Shown in pieces: positions 35,848-45,720 of a stretch of 64,000 nt of DNA. Source of the DNA: Micromonospora sp. C28SCA-DRY-2 (GTDB lineage Bacteria; Actinomycetota; Actinomycetes; Mycobacteriales; Micromonosporaceae); the NCBI RefSeq assembly GCF_030519475.1, contig NZ_JAUMKD010000001.1:1302001-1366000 (forward strand), written 5' to 3'. Below the pieces are notes generated by a model. That model was not told the origin of the DNA, did not search any database, and worked only from the letters and a program-made list of their open reading frames with translations. The translations under genes and the position numbers were made by a program. Every line of letters begins with the position of its first letter. Position 1 is the stretch's first letter.

Positions 35848-38800
35848 CCTTCTTGCTCCTTCTGCCCGCTCCCGGCCACCGGGCCTGAGCCAGACTGCGA
35901 GGATTGCTGCCCTCCCGGAGTCGCCTCCGGGCTGGTCGGGTTGCTGTCGGACGGGTTGCTACGCCCTCGCTGGACGCCGCGGTGGTAGGCGGAGAGCAGA
36001 CCGCGTACGGACTCCGGCGTCCGCCGCTGCACCGAGGTGGTCGGCTTCTCCACCGCGCCGGGCACCAACTGCGCCATTGGGGTGCGCTTCGGCAGACCCG
36101 TGGGCGTGGTGGCCGCCACCGGCACCGCGCTGGCGGCCGACGCCGCCCGCCAGCCCTCGTCGGCCGCGGTCGCCCAGCCGTTGCCCTCGCTGGGCTGCGG
36201 GCGACGGTTGGGCAGGCTCTCGGCGGACGCGGGGCGGGGACCGCCGTTCGCTGTGGCCCCGTTCTCGCGCGGCGCTCCTCCGGCCGTCGGTGTCTGTGCC
36301 ATCGGTGCGTTACCTGTCGTTGCGGGTGGTGTCTGCTGCACGGCGCGACCCGCCGCGTCGACCTTGCTGAACTGCTGGGTCGCGGCGGAGCCGTTGCTCG
36401 CCGGCTGGCGGGTGCCGGCCGCCTCCTCCGGCCCCGGTCGCCGGGTACGGAACCAGGCGGACTCGAGCTCCCGGAAGATCGGCAGCTCCATCGTCTCGTC
36501 CGCGTACCGCTGCCGGTTCTGCGGCTGCGGCGTCGTCGGCCGGGCCGGTGCGGGCGGAGCGGCCGGCGTGGGGGCCGGGCGGGCCGCCGGGGCCGGGTTA
36601 GCGGGCGCAGCCGGGTTCGGGGTCGGCGCGGCCGGCTGGTCCGTACGCGGCATCCGCGGCAGCTCGGTGGTCATGTCCAGCGCGGCGGCCAGCCGCTCGG
36701 GTACCGGCGGGGTGGCCGGGTCCACCCCGGCGACCGGCGGCCAGGCCGGCGGCGCCGAGGTGTGCGGCGGCGTCACCGGGCGCTGCGGCAGCGGGCCACC
36801 GGGCGGCGACGAGATCGGCTGGCCGGAGACCGGCATGCCCGACACCGGCGACGCGGAGACCGGCATCCCGGAGACCGGGGACGACGAGACCGGCATCCCG
36901 GAGACCGGCGGGGAGGAGACCGGCGGCCCGGAGTACGGCGGCGCCGAGTGCGGCGGCACCGGCGGAGCCGACACCGGCGGCGGGAAGTACGGCTGCGCCT
37001 CCGGGCTGCTCGGCAGCTGCCGCGGGATGCCGGGCTGCTGGCCGGTGCCGGCCGGGTCGCCGTCGGCCGACCGGCGCTGCGGCAGCGGGTCGATCGGCTG
37101 GCCGTTGGACGTGCGCGGGGTGAACGCGTCGCCGCCGCTGTTGGCCGCGGTCGCGCCGGTGAGATCCGACCAGGCCGGCATACCCCGGCCGGCGCCGGCC
37201 GGGGTCGGGCCGCCGGTGCCGTTGCGGGGCGGCGCCGGCTCGAACGGGCGGCCGCCCAGGGTGACCTGGTTGCCGGAGCCGCTCGGGCGCGGGCTGTTGG
37301 GCAGGTTGCCGAGGGCCGGCAGCGCGCCGAAGGCGGGCGCCGGGCCGGACGACGGGGCGTTGCCGGCGGGCAGCGCCGGGGCCGGCTGGGCCCGGCCGGC
37401 GAGCGCCCGGGGCACCAGCACCGACGGCGGCAGCGTGACGTCGGCGACGGTGCCCCGGTCGGCGCCGGGACGCAGCTCGACCTTCACGCCGTGCCGGGAC
37501 GCCAGGCGGGCGACCACGACCAGACCCATCATCCGGGAGACGGCCACGTCCACCTGCGGCGGCGTGGCGAGCCGCTCGTTGAGCTCGTGCAGCTGGTCGG
37601 GGCTGATGCCGATGCCGCGGTCCTCGACGTAGAGCGAGGCGCGGTCGCCGACCCGGCGGGCCTCGATCAGCACCTGCGAATCCGGCGGCGAGAACGCGGT
37701 GGCGTTGTCGAACAGCTCGGCGACCAGGTGGACCAGGTCGTTGACCGCGTGCGCGGCGACCTCGATGTCCCGGTCGATGACCCCGAACTCGATCCGGGTG
37801 TAGTGCTCGACCTCGGACTGCGCGGCCCGGAGCACGTCGATCAGCGCGGCCGGTTCCCGCTGCACACGGGTCGAGTCGGCGCCGGCGAGGACCAGCAGGT
37901 TCTCGTCGTTACGGCGCATCCGGGTGGCCAGGTGGTCCAGCTGGAACAGCTCGGCCAGCCGGTCCGGGTCCTCCTCGCCGCGCTCCAGCCGGTCGAGGTG
38001 ACCGATCAGCCGGTCGACCAGGATCTGCGACCGGCGGGCCAGGTTGACGAACATCGTCGCGACGGAGGCGCGCAGCGCGGCCTGCTCGGCGGCGGTCCGG
38101 ACGGCCTCCAGGTGGACGGCGTTGAACGCCTCGGTCACCTGGCCGAACTCGTCCTTGCTGCGCACCGGCAGCGGCTCGGCGATCTGGTTGGCCAGCTGGG
38201 TCGGGGTGAGCTGCCCGGTGACCTGCGGGTCGCGCAGCCGGGCCACCGCCTGCGGCAGGCCGTACTGGGCGACCGAGAGGGCGCCCTGGCGCAGGTCGCG
38301 CAGCGAGCGGGCCATCGAGCGGGCGACCAGGTAGGCGAAGAGGATGGCCAGCAGCAGCATGCTCAGCAGCAGGCCGGACTCGAGGAAGACCTGACGCTGC
38401 ACGTCCGAGCGGAGGTCGTCGGCCAGGACGACCACGTCGCGGTCGAACTTCGACTCCGCGGTGCGGTGCAGGTCGGAGTAGGCGACCATGGCCGCGTCCC
38501 ACTGGTTGGCGTCGAACGGCGCGCCGGTCAGCGTGTTGCTGGTGTTGATGCCGGTCACCCAGCTGCTGTACTGGAGCGCCTCGCGGCGGTCGGGACCGGC
38601 GATGGTGCGCGAGTAGAAGTCGGTCTCGGCCTGGTTGGCGACCACGTCGAAGCTCTGCTTCGCCTGGGTCTGGCCGGTGACGCTAGCGATGTAGTCGTTA
38701 CGCAGGGTCGGCGTGAGTTCCTTGCGGATCAACGCCAGGTGCACCACGTTCCGCTGCTGGGAGAGGAACTCCTTGGCGCGGGCGGTGGCGGTGGCGGCAC

Positions 38801-39386
38801 GCATCCGGTCGCTGAGGTTGTTGTCACCGGCGAGCTGGGTGGCCGAGTCGCGGATGGCGAGGATGTTGCCGATCAGCTCGTCGTAGCTCCGCTGCGCGTC
38901 GACGATGCCCTGCTTGCCGTTGAGTACCTGGCTGCGGGTGGCGGGCAGGTCCCTGAGGAGCTGGTCGATCTCGTCCAGGTGCCCGTCGAGGCTCGACGGC
39001 AGGTCGTCGAGCTCGCTCCGCTGCGAGGAGTAGGGCGCCCGGGCCTGGTCCACCCGGCCGTTCGCCTGGTTGTACGCGTCCTTGAACGGGTCGGCCTGGG
39101 CCGGCGGCGCGCCGAGCAGCCGCAGCGCGGCCGTCCGCTCGTCCTGGAGGGTGTCGACCAGCTCTCCCGAGTAGCCGACCAGGCTGGCCAGCTCGCCGGC
39201 CCGGTTGGCGTTGTTGAGCGTCTGCAGGTGGTCGACGAGACCACTGGTACCCACGACGACAGTGGCGATGGTCGGCACGATCATGATGAGACCGAGCTTG
39301 GACCAGATCGGCATGTCGCGGAGCCGACCGGCCGGCCGGCGCAGCCGCGACAGGAAGGAGCCCGCCGTCTTTGGCCGTTTGCTCAC
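35844..39386 (-). CDS. cvnA: Conservon sensor-kinase-like protein CvnA
   Basis: This 1180-residue membrane protein has one helix near 31-50 ([20 protein letters not shown]), an extracellular nitrate/nitrite-sensing (NIT) domain to about 330, a second helix near 340-360 ([17 protein letters not shown]), a HAMP region and a kinase-type ATPase domain ([16 protein letters not shown], the N box; [11 protein letters not shown], the G box). A canonical phospho-acceptor His motif is not obvious, as in other CvnA proteins. About 500 Pro-rich residues follow, including PVSGMPVS repeats (near 810-865), and end in blocks [38 protein letters not shown] and [12 protein letters not shown] shared with the IS110-derived protein opposite. 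Start GTG 39386 has GAGGG upstream. Confidence 0.92.
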   Translation of the reverse strand: MSKRPKTAGSFLSRLRRPAGRLRDMPIWSKLGLIMIVPTIATVVVGTSGLVDHLQTLNNANRAGELASLVGYSGELVDTLQDERTAALRLLGAPPAQADPFKDAYNQANGRVDQARAPYSSQRSELDDLPSSLDGHLDEIDQLLRDLPATRSQVLNGKQGIVDAQRSYDELIGNILAIRDSATQLAGDNNLSDRMRAATATARAKEFLSQQRNVVHLALIRKELTPTLRNDYIASVTGQTQAKQSFDVVANQAETDFYSRTIAGPDRREALQYSSWVTGINTSNTLTGAPFDANQWDAAMVAYSDLHRTAESKFDRDVVVLADDLRSDVQRQVFLESGLLLSMLLLAILFAYLVARSMARSLRDLRQGALSVAQYGLPQAVARLRDPQVTGQLTPTQLANQIAEPLPVRSKDEFGQVTEAFNAVHLEAVRTAAEQAALRASVATMFVNLARRSQILVDRLIGHLDRLERGEEDPDRLAELFQLDHLATRMRRNDENLLVLAGADSTRVQREPAALIDVLRAAQSEVEHYTRIEFGVIDRDIEVAAHAVNDLVHLVAELFDNATAFSPPDSQVLIEARRVGDRASLYVEDRGIGISPDQLHELNERLATPPQVDVAVSRMMGLVVVARLASRHGVKVELRPGADRGTVADVTLPPSVLVPRALAGRAQPAPALPAGNAPSSGPAPAFGALPALGNLPNSPRPSGSGNQVTLGGRPFEPAPPRNGTGGPTPAGAGRGMPAWSDLTGATAANSGGDAFTPRTSNGQPIDPLPQRRSADGDPAGTGQQPGIPRQLPSSPEAQPYFPPPVSAPPVPPHSAPPYSGPPVSSPPVSGMPVSSSPVSGMPVSASPVSGMPVSGQPISSPPGGPLPQRPVTPPHTSAPPAWPPVAGVDPATPPVPERLAAALDMTTELPRMPRTDQPAAPTPNPAAPANPAPAARPAPTPAAPPAPARPTTPQPQNRQRYADETMELPIFRELESAWFRTRRPGPEEAAGTRQPASNGSAATQQFSKVDAAGRAVQQTPPATTGNAPMAQTPTAGGAPRENGATANGGPRPASAESLPNRRPQPSEGNGWATAADEGWRAASAASAVPVAATTPTGLPKRTPMAQLVPGAVEKPTTSVQRRTPESVRGLLSAYHRGVQRGRSNPSDSNPTSPEATPGGQQSSQSGSGPVAGSGQKEQEG

Positions 39387-39578
39387 GTCACCGCCCTCGC
39401 GATTCAGCGTCCGCGTTGCCCTTGGGCAACGCCCAGCGGCCGACCCGGCGGGTCGGACCATCCGAGATTCCATCACGCCGCCCGGCAAAGAGAAAGCCCA
39501 GGTTGGCCGTCGCCGACGGTGTGATGAGATGTTGATGCGATTTGATAGCAATCCGTCTGGCCGGAGTCACTGAAGGTA

Positions 39579-40184
39579 ATGGATCACCCCCACCGCGTCG
39601 TGCTGCTCGCGGGCCCCTCCGGGTCCGGAAAGTCGTACATAGCACAGCGAACCGGGCTTCCGGTGCTGTGCCTGGACGACTTCTACAAGGACGGTGATGA
39701 CCCTACGTTGCCGCGACGAAACGGCCAGGTGGACTGGGAGTCCCCGCTGTCGTGGGACGCCGAGGCCGCCGTGGAGGCCATTTCCCGGCTGGCCCGGGAG
39801 GGCCGGGCCGAGGTACCGGTCTATGCCATCGAGGCGGATCGACGGGTGGCCACCCGGTCATTTGATGTGGCCGGTTCGCCACTTTTCATCGCCGAAGGGA
39901 TTTTCGCCGCCGACATCGTCGAGGAGTGCCGCCGGCGGGGGCTGCTCGCCGGGGCGTACGCCCTGCGGCGCCCGCGCGGCGCGACCTTCGTCCGGCGGCT
40001 GGCCCGCGACCTCGCCGAGCAGCGCAAGGCCCCGCGGGTGCTGATCCGGCGCGGGGTGGCGCTGCTGCGGGCCGAGCCGGCGGTGCTGCGCCGGCAGACC
40101 GGCCTGGGGGCGGAGGCGGCCCGGGCCCGCCAGGTGCTGCGCGGGGTGGCCGGCCTGCTCGCCGGCCACCCGCACCGCCGGTGA
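39579..40184 (+). CDS. udk: Uridine kinase-like P-loop kinase
   Basis: This 201-residue NTP-dependent kinase has Walker A LAGPSGSGKSYIAQ (about 10-23), LCLDDFYKDGDDPTLPR (the DDFY substrate motif of uridine/cytidine kinases), VDWESPLSWD and LFIAEGIFAADIVEECR. Sequence after about residue 130 is the Arg-rich lid. It probably makes UMP/CMP from the nucleosides, complementing Upp. ATG 39579 is used, with GAAGG only 2 nt before it. Its stop abuts the stop of the convergent adenosine deaminase gene (TGATCA). Confidence 0.82.
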   Translation: MDHPHRVVLLAGPSGSGKSYIAQRTGLPVLCLDDFYKDGDDPTLPRRNGQVDWESPLSWDAEAAVEAISRLAREGRAEVPVYAIEADRRVATRSFDVAGSPLFIAEGIFAADIVEECRRRGLLAGAYALRRPRGATFVRRLARDLAEQRKAPRVLIRRGVALLRAEPAVLRRQTGLGAEAARARQVLRGVAGLLAGHPHRR

Positions 40185-41264
40185 TCAGGTCAGCAGCTTG
40201 GCGTACGCCGGCTTGATCACCTCGTCGATGATCCGCAGCCGCTGGTCGAACGGGATGAACGCGCTCTTCATCGCGTTGATGGTGAACCACTGCAGTTCGC
40301 GCCAGCCGTAGCCGAACGCCTCCACCAGCAGGGCCATCTCGCGGGACATCGAGGTGCCGCTCATCAGCCGGTTGTCGGTGTTCACGGTGACCCGGAAGCG
40401 CAGGTCCCGCAGCAGCCCGATGGGGTGCTCGGCGATCGACGGGGCGGCCCCGGTCTGCACGTTCGAGGACGGGCACAGCTCCAGCGGGATCCGCTTGTCC
40501 CGCACGTACGCGGCCAGCCGGCCTAGCGTGGGCTCCGGCCCCGGGGTGATGTCGTCCACGATCCGCACCCCGTGGCCGAGCCGGTCCGCACCGCACCACT
40601 GGATCGCCTGCCAGATCGACGGCAGCCCGAACGCCTCCCCGGCATGGATGGTGAAGTGGAAGTTCTCCCGCTGGAGGTACTCGAAGGCGTCCAGGTGCCG
40701 GGTGGGCGGGAAGCCCGCCTCGGCGCCGGCGATGTCGAAGCCGACCACCCCGGCGTCCCGGTGCCGCACGGAGAGCTCGGCGATCTCCTGCGAGCGGGCG
40801 GCGTGCCGCATCGCGGTGAGCAGCGTGCCGACCCGGATCGGGGTGCCCGCCTCGGCGGCCAGCGCGCTGCCCTCGGCGAAGCCGGCCAGCACCGCCTCGA
40901 CCACCTCGTCCAGGGTCAGGTCCCGCTCCAGGTGCTGCTCCGGGGCGAACCGCACCTCGGCGTAGACCACCCCGTCGGCCGCCAGGTCGAGCGCGCACTC
41001 CCGGGCCACCCGGCGCAGCGCCGGGGCGGTCTGCATCACGGCGACGGTGTGCGCGAACGTCTCCAGGTAGCGCTCCAGCGAGCCCGAGTCGGCCGCCTCG
41101 ACGAACCAGCGGCCGAGCGCCGCCGGATCGGTGGTGGGCAGCTCGTGGCCGACCTCGGCGGCCAGCTCGACGACCGTCGCCGGACGCAGGCCGCCGTCGA
41201 GGTGGTCGTGCAGCAGCGCCTTGGGAACCTTGACGATGTCCTCGTAGCGGATCGTTGCGACCAT
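40185..41264 (-). CDS. add: Adenosine deaminase
   Basis: This 359-residue zinc amidohydrolase converts adenosine and deoxyadenosine to the inosine forms. The N-terminal zinc motif reads [15 protein letters not shown]. The catalytic Glu and a zinc His are in [15 protein letters not shown], then come [10 protein letters not shown] and the fold's SSN element in [13 protein letters not shown], and the final Asp pair is in [15 protein letters not shown]. All catalytic residues are present. Start ATG 41264. Confidence 0.92.
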   Translation of the reverse strand: MVATIRYEDIVKVPKALLHDHLDGGLRPATVVELAAEVGHELPTTDPAALGRWFVEAADSGSLERYLETFAHTVAVMQTAPALRRVARECALDLAADGVVYAEVRFAPEQHLERDLTLDEVVEAVLAGFAEGSALAAEAGTPIRVGTLLTAMRHAARSQEIAELSVRHRDAGVVGFDIAGAEAGFPPTRHLDAFEYLQRENFHFTIHAGEAFGLPSIWQAIQWCGADRLGHGVRIVDDITPGPEPTLGRLAAYVRDKRIPLELCPSSNVQTGAAPSIAEHPIGLLRDLRFRVTVNTDNRLMSGTSMSREMALLVEAFGYGWRELQWFTINAMKSAFIPFDQRLRIIDEVIKPAYAKLLT

Positions 41265-41311
41265 GCTCAGACCCTAGTCGGCGGCGGGCCGGCCGCCGAG
41301 CCGACCGGCCC

Positions 41312-41725
41312 TCACGGACGCCAGCCGTAGACCCGGTCGACCGTGAGCCGGAGCACCAGGCGGCCGTCGGCGACCATCGCCGCGCGGTAGTCGGCCCAGT
41401 CCGGGTGCTCGCCACGGATCTCCCGGTAGACCTCGACCAGTTCCTCGACGGTGGCGTCGTCCTCGGCGGCGGCCGGTGGGCTGAAGGTGACCGTCCCCTC
41501 GGCCACGGCGTACGCCCCGCCGTCGGGGGTGGTGACATGGAAGCTGGCCCGCGGATCGCGCAGCAGGTTGCGCACCTTGGCCCGGCCGGCGGTGGTCGAA
41601 GATCGGATCAGGCCGGGTTCGGCGAGGTAGTCCACGTTGGAGAGCTGGGGTCGGCCGTCCCGGCGCAGGGTGACCAGGACGCCCCGGCCGCGCCGCCCGA
41701 ACAGCTCCCAGAGCCGGGCGCTCAC
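41312..41725 (-). CDS. PPOX-class F420/FMN-dependent enzyme
   Basis: This 137-residue split-barrel flavin- or F420-binding protein contains RRGRGVLVTLRRDGRPQLSNVDYLAEPGLIRSSTTAGRAKVRNLLRDPRASFHVT and ends LVLRLTVDRVYGWRP. This matches the TIGR03618-type 'PPOX class F420-dependent' group of actinobacteria; FMN cannot be excluded. GTG 41725 overlaps the stop of the upstream reductase gene by 4 nt (GTGA), so the two are translationally coupled and may share a redox task. Confidence 0.83.
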   Translation of the reverse strand: MSARLWELFGRRGRGVLVTLRRDGRPQLSNVDYLAEPGLIRSSTTAGRAKVRNLLRDPRASFHVTTPDGGAYAVAEGTVTFSPPAAAEDDATVEELVEVYREIRGEHPDWADYRAAMVADGRLVLRLTVDRVYGWRP

Positions 41726-42291
41726 GCGGGCACCCGCAGCGGCGCCAGGGCGTCGGCCAGCCGGGCCACCTCGGCGAGCATGACCTCGGCGGCGGCGTCC
41801 CGCCCGGCGTCCGGCACCAGCGCGCCGGTCTCGTCCAGCGCCTCCCGCAGGAACACGACGACCGCCTCGTTCGCCGGCACCATCTTGAGCGTGGTCACCA
41901 CCTGCTTGATCATCTGGACCGCGCGCAGGCCGCCGGAGGTCATGCCGTAGCTGACGAAGCCGACCGGCTTGTACTGCCACTCGGTGTAGAGGTAGTCGAT
42001 GGCGTTCTTCAACGGAGCGCTGAAGCCGTAGTTGTACTCCGGCATGACGAAGACGAAGGCGTCGCCGGCGTCGACGGTGGCGCTCCACTCGCGGGTGTGC
42101 TGGTGCAGGTAGCGCCCCTCGGACGGGTGGTGCGGCTCGTCGTGGAAGGGAAGGGCGATCTCGGCGAGGTCGACCAGGCGCACCTCGTCGAAGGCGCCGT
42201 GGCGGGTGGCGAGCTCGGTGAACCAGTCGCCGATCCGGCGGCCCACCCGGCCGGGCCGGGTGCTGGCGACGATGACGTTCAGGCGGGGCAT
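41722..42291 (-). CDS. NADPH-dependent FMN reductase
   Basis: This 189-residue flavodoxin-fold reductase has the phosphate loop NVIVASTRPGRVGRRIGDWF at the N terminus, the middle loop FVMPEYNYGFSAPLKNAIDYLYTEWQYKPVGFVSYGMTSGG (the PEYN..P..LKNAID motif) and a helical end. It supplies reduced flavin or reduces quinones and nitro or azo compounds. ATG 42291 lies 13 nt inside the preceding membrane-protein gene. With its two neighbours it forms a three-gene operon under the divergent MarR operator. Confidence 0.9.
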   Translation of the reverse strand: MPRLNVIVASTRPGRVGRRIGDWFTELATRHGAFDEVRLVDLAEIALPFHDEPHHPSEGRYLHQHTREWSATVDAGDAFVFVMPEYNYGFSAPLKNAIDYLYTEWQYKPVGFVSYGMTSGGLRAVQMIKQVVTTLKMVPANEAVVVFLREALDETGALVPDAGRDAAAEVMLAEVARLADALAPLRVPA

Positions 42292-42908
42292 GGCGGGGTC
42301 ACTCCAGTGGGGACGGGCCGGCCGGCGGCCGGGACGGTGAACTTCGGGATGAGGCTCTGCGCGAGCGGGCCGATGCTGACCGCGTAGAGCAGGGTGCCGG
42401 GCCCGACGGTGCCGCCGAGCGCCCAGCCGAGGGCGAGCACGCCCAGTTCGATGGCGGTGCGCACCCGGCCGATCGGCAGGCCCCGGGCGGCCAGCCCGGT
42501 CATCAGGCCGTCGCGCGGCCCGGGCCCGAGGCGGGCACCGAGGTAGAGGGCGGTGGCCAGCGCGTTGAGCAGGATGCCGGCGACCAGCAGGCCCGAGCGG
42601 GCGACGACCGGCCCGACCGGCGGCAGGACGGCGAGCACGACGTCGGCGGTCACGCCCACCACCACCGCGTTCGCCACCGTGCCGAAGCCGGGACGCTGCC
42701 GCAGCGGGATCCAGAGCAGCAGCACGGCGACCGCGACCAGGTTGACCACCTGGCCGAGCGGCAGCCCGGTCCGCTCGGCCAGGCCCTGGTGCAGCACGTC
42801 CCACGACGCGAGGCCGAGGTCGGCCCGGACCATCAGGGCCACGCTGACGCCGAAGAGCGCGAGACCGGCGAAGAGCCGGACCAGTCGCCCCGGAAGTTTG
42901 GTTGACAT
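42279..42908 (-). CDS. YczE/YitT-family membrane protein
   Basis: This 209-residue protein has five predicted helices: VRLFAGLALFGVSVALMV, DVLHQGLAERTGLPLGQVVNLVAVAVLLLW, FGTVANAVVVGVTADVVLA and two more. LGPGPRDGLMTGLAARG is the conserved loop of the YczE branch. The function is unknown; in Bacillus YczE affects antibiotic synthesis. ATG 42908 lies inside the first TGACATGTCA palindrome, so the MarR protein bound there would also mask the start. Confidence 0.78.
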   Translation of the reverse strand: MSTKLPGRLVRLFAGLALFGVSVALMVRADLGLASWDVLHQGLAERTGLPLGQVVNLVAVAVLLLWIPLRQRPGFGTVANAVVVGVTADVVLAVLPPVGPVVARSGLLVAGILLNALATALYLGARLGPGPRDGLMTGLAARGLPIGRVRTAIELGVLALGWALGGTVGPGTLLYAVSIGPLAQSLIPKFTVPAAGRPVPTGVTPPCPA

Positions 42909-42946
42909 GTCATACACCCTAGGAGCTTGTTGATGACATGTCAACC
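42900..42946. promoter_or_regulatory. Paired MarR operators between the divergent genes
   Basis: GGTTGACATGTCAT (42900-42913) and its exact inverted copy ATGACATGTCAACC (42933-42946) are separated by 19 bp. Each contains the perfect palindrome TGACATGTCA. Confidence 0.75.
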
Positions 42947-42965
42947 AGATGGCTACCATTGCCGC

Positions 42966-43439
42966 ATGGAGCAACCACGCTGGCTCACCGAGCAGGAACA
43001 GCGCGCCTGGCGGGGCTACAACCGGATGCGCCGCCTGCTCACCCTCGAACTGGCCCGCGAGCTGATGCGCGACGCGGGGCTCTCCGAGCCCGACTACGAC
43101 GTCCTCTCCGACCTCTCCGAGACGCCCGACCAGCGCCTGCGGCTCAGCGAGCTGGCCGACCGGATGCTCTGGTCGCGCAGCCGGCTCTCCCACCACCTGT
43201 CCCGGATGCAGCAGCGCGGCCTGGTCACCCGCGAGGAGTGCGCGACGGACGGGCGGGGGGCGGTCGTCGTCCTCACCGCCGAGGGCCGGCGGGCGATCGA
43301 GGCCGCCGCGCCCGGCCACGTGGCGGCCGTCCGGCGGCACCTGGTGGATCTGCTGACCCCCGACGAGATCGCCGCGTTGGACGCGCTCACCCACCGCGTC
43401 GTCGACCACCTGACCAGCCTCGACCGGCCACGCGGCTGA
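42966..43439 (+). CDS. MarR-family transcriptional regulator
   Basis: This 157-residue regulator has the winged helix-turn-helix GLSEPDYDVLSDLSETPDQRLRLSELADRMLWSRSRLSHHLSRMQQRGLVTREECATDGRGAVVVLTAEGRRAIEAAAP, with the D-x-R wing, and N- and C-terminal dimerisation helices. It starts at ATG 42966; TACCAT 6 nt before the ATG and no ribosome site indicate a leaderless transcript. The two TGACATGTCA operators upstream make it the likely repressor of itself and of the divergent YczE-reductase-PPOX operon. Confidence 0.9.
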   Translation: MEQPRWLTEQEQRAWRGYNRMRRLLTLELARELMRDAGLSEPDYDVLSDLSETPDQRLRLSELADRMLWSRSRLSHHLSRMQQRGLVTREECATDGRGAVVVLTAEGRRAIEAAAPGHVAAVRRHLVDLLTPDEIAALDALTHRVVDHLTSLDRPRG

Positions 43440-43440
43440 G

Positions 43441-43468
43441 CCGGTGGTGGTGCGTGCACCACCACCGG
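43441..43468. terminator. 28-bp palindrome after the MarR gene
   Basis: CCGGTGGTGGTGC and GCACCACCACCGG are separated by GT and start 2 nt after the marR stop. A terminator is the simplest reading; an operator for the following MMPL operon is possible. Confidence 0.55.
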
Positions 43469-43554
43469 ACCGGCATGCGCACACCATCGAACCGGCCCGT
43501 CCGGCTGCCTAGCGTCGGCAGTGGAACCCAACAGCCGACGCGGGGAGTGTGCAG

Positions 43555-45720
43555 GTGTTCACGACATTGGCCACGGCGGTGGTCCGGCGCCCCGGGCGGG
43601 TGATCGCGGGCTGGCTGCTCGCCATCGCGGCGCTCAGCGCCGCCACCTTCGCCGTCTACGGGCTCGACGGACCGCGGGGCGGCAGCACCCAGGCCGACTT
43701 CCTGCCCGACCGGTACGAGTCGGCGCAGGCCGCCCGGATCGAGGCGCGGGTCTTCCCCGCGCCCGCGGGCAGCAGCGCGGTGCTGGTCGTCCGCCGCACC
43801 GACCGGGCACCGCTGACCGCCGCGGACAACGCCCGGATCGACCGGCTGCCGCGGGAGCTGCGGGTGGCCGGCGTCAGCGCGGTGACCGCCGGCCCGCTCG
43901 CACCCGACGGCCGGGTACGACTGGCCGACGCCCGCTTCCCCGGCGACCCGGACGCGGAGGCGACCATCCAGGCGGTCGAGCGGCTGCGGCAGGCCACGGA
44001 CGCCGCGCTGGCCGGCACCGGACTGGTGGCCGGCTGGACCGGCGAGGCCGCCGGGGCGGCCGACGCCTTCCTGCTCGACCTGATCGTCAACGGCGGCATG
44101 ATGCTGGTGATCCTGCTCCTGCTGCTGGTCATCTTCCGCAGCCCGGCCATCGCGCTGCTGAACCTGTTCCTGGTGCTGCTGGTCGCCCAGGCCGCCACCG
44201 CCCTGCTCGCGCTGGGCGGGAAGGTCTTCGGGTACGCCCTGGACGCCTCCACCACCGGCCTGCTCCCGGTCGTGCTGCTCGGCATCGGCACCGACTACGC
44301 GGTCTTCCTGCTCTTCCGCTACCGGGAACGGCTGCGGACCGGCGACGACCGGCGGGCCGCGATGGTGCACGCGGTCGGCCGGATCGGCGGGGCGATCACC
44401 GTTTCCGCGCTGGTCGTGGCGGTGGCGTTCGGCGCCCTGGTGCTCTCCCGGCTCGCCTCGTTCCGGGTGCTCGGCCCGGCCCTGGCGGTCGCCGTGCTGC
44501 TCATGGTGGCGGCCGCGCTGACCCTCTTCCCCGCTGTCTACTCGCTGCTCGGCCGGCGGGCCTACTGGCCGGCCAAGCTGCTCGCACCGCCCACCATCTC
44601 AGCGCCGGCCACCAGCGCAGCGCCGGCGGTGGAGCGTGCCGGGGCGGCCGGGCTGCCCGACCGGGCCGGGCGGCTGGTCGCCCGCCGGCCGGGCCGGGTC
44701 GTGCTGGCCACGGTCACCGCGCTGGTGCTGCTCGGCCTCGGCGCGCTGCTCCACCGGCCGAGCTACGACGTCGACGTGCTGCCGCCGGGCTCCGAGTCGG
44801 CCCGCGCCCTGGCGACGCTCCGCTCGGGCTTCCCGGCCGGGACGCTCACCCCGACCGTGGTCTACCTGACCGGCGCCGGGGTGGACGCGGCCGCCGCCCA
44901 GCGGTTCGCCGACCGGCTCGCCGAGGTGCCCGTCGTGGCGGCCCCGGCCGGGGTGGAGGTCGAGCGGGACGTGGCCCGGGTGCGGCTGCTGCTCGCCGAG
45001 CCGCCGTACTCGCAGCGGGCGATCGACGGGGTGGCGGCGCAACTGCGACCGGCCGCGCGCGCCGCCGCGCCGCCGGGCACCCGGGCGTACGTCGGCGGTG
45101 AGACCGCCACCTTCGCCGACATCCGCAGCGTGCTCGACCGGGACCTCCGGCTGGTCTTCCCGGTGGCCGCCGGCCTGATCGGGCTGCTCCTGCTGCTGAT
45201 GCTGCGCGGCCTGCTCGCCGCGCTGGGGTTGCTCGCCGCCGTCGCCCTCGGCTTCGCCGCCACCCTCGGCACGAGCGTGCTGGCGTTCCAGGTCGTCGGG
45301 GGTCAGCCCGGGCTGAACTTCCAGTTGCCGCTGGTCGTGTTCCTCTTCGTCACCGCGATCGGGACCGACTACAACATCCTGATGATCGCCCGGCTCCGCG
45401 AGGAGCTGCGCGCGGGACGGTCCCCCCGCCAGGCCGCGCGGGAGGCGGTACGCCGCGCCGGCCCGGCGGTGGCCGCGGCCGGTGTCATCCTGGCCGGCAG
45501 CTTCGGGGTGCTCGTGGCGTCCCCGGTGCTGGCGCAGGTCGGTCTCGCCGTCGCGGTGGGCATCCTGATCGCCACGTTCGGGCTCTCCTGGCTGCTGGTG
45601 CCGGCGCTGGCCGCACTCGCCGGGCGGGCCACGTTCTGGCCGGCCCGCCCCCGCCCGGTACGCACACCCGCTGCCGAGCGGCCGGCCACCGCCCCGACGG
45701 CTGGAACAATGGTCCGATGA
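43555..45720 (+). CDS. MMPL/RND-family membrane transporter
   Basis: This protein of about 721 residues has twelve predicted helices in two repeats. Each repeat holds an extracytoplasmic loop and a GTDY motif (GIGTDYAVFLLFRYRERL and AIGTDYNILMIARLREELRAG), the proton-relay region of MMPL proteins. Such carriers export lipids or drugs. The two halves are joined by a Pro/Ala-rich linker near 350. GTG 43555 is chosen because GGGGAG lies 7 nt upstream; GTG 43549 directly abuts it. Its stop overlaps the histidine kinase ATG (ATGA), so exporter and two-component system are expressed together. Confidence 0.87.
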   Translation: MFTTLATAVVRRPGRVIAGWLLAIAALSAATFAVYGLDGPRGGSTQADFLPDRYESAQAARIEARVFPAPAGSSAVLVVRRTDRAPLTAADNARIDRLPRELRVAGVSAVTAGPLAPDGRVRLADARFPGDPDAEATIQAVERLRQATDAALAGTGLVAGWTGEAAGAADAFLLDLIVNGGMMLVILLLLLVIFRSPAIALLNLFLVLLVAQAATALLALGGKVFGYALDASTTGLLPVVLLGIGTDYAVFLLFRYRERLRTGDDRRAAMVHAVGRIGGAITVSALVVAVAFGALVLSRLASFRVLGPALAVAVLLMVAAALTLFPAVYSLLGRRAYWPAKLLAPPTISAPATSAAPAVERAGAAGLPDRAGRLVARRPGRVVLATVTALVLLGLGALLHRPSYDVDVLPPGSESARALATLRSGFPAGTLTPTVVYLTGAGVDAAAAQRFADRLAEVPVVAAPAGVEVERDVARVRLLLAEPPYSQRAIDGVAAQLRPAARAAAPPGTRAYVGGETATFADIRSVLDRDLRLVFPVAAGLIGLLLLLMLRGLLAALGLLAAVALGFAATLGTSVLAFQVVGGQPGLNFQLPLVVFLFVTAIGTDYNILMIARLREELRAGRSPRQAAREAVRRAGPAVAAAGVILAGSFGVLVASPVLAQVGLAVAVGILIATFGLSWLLVPALAALAGRATFWPARPRPVRTPAAERPATAPTAGTMVR

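Noticed and set aside
35904..39524. Very long open frame (over 1200 codons) antisense to cvnA
   Set aside because: It results from G/C-rich third positions of cvnA; the translation is low-complexity Gly/Arg/Val/Asp without any family similarity and cvnA is certain.
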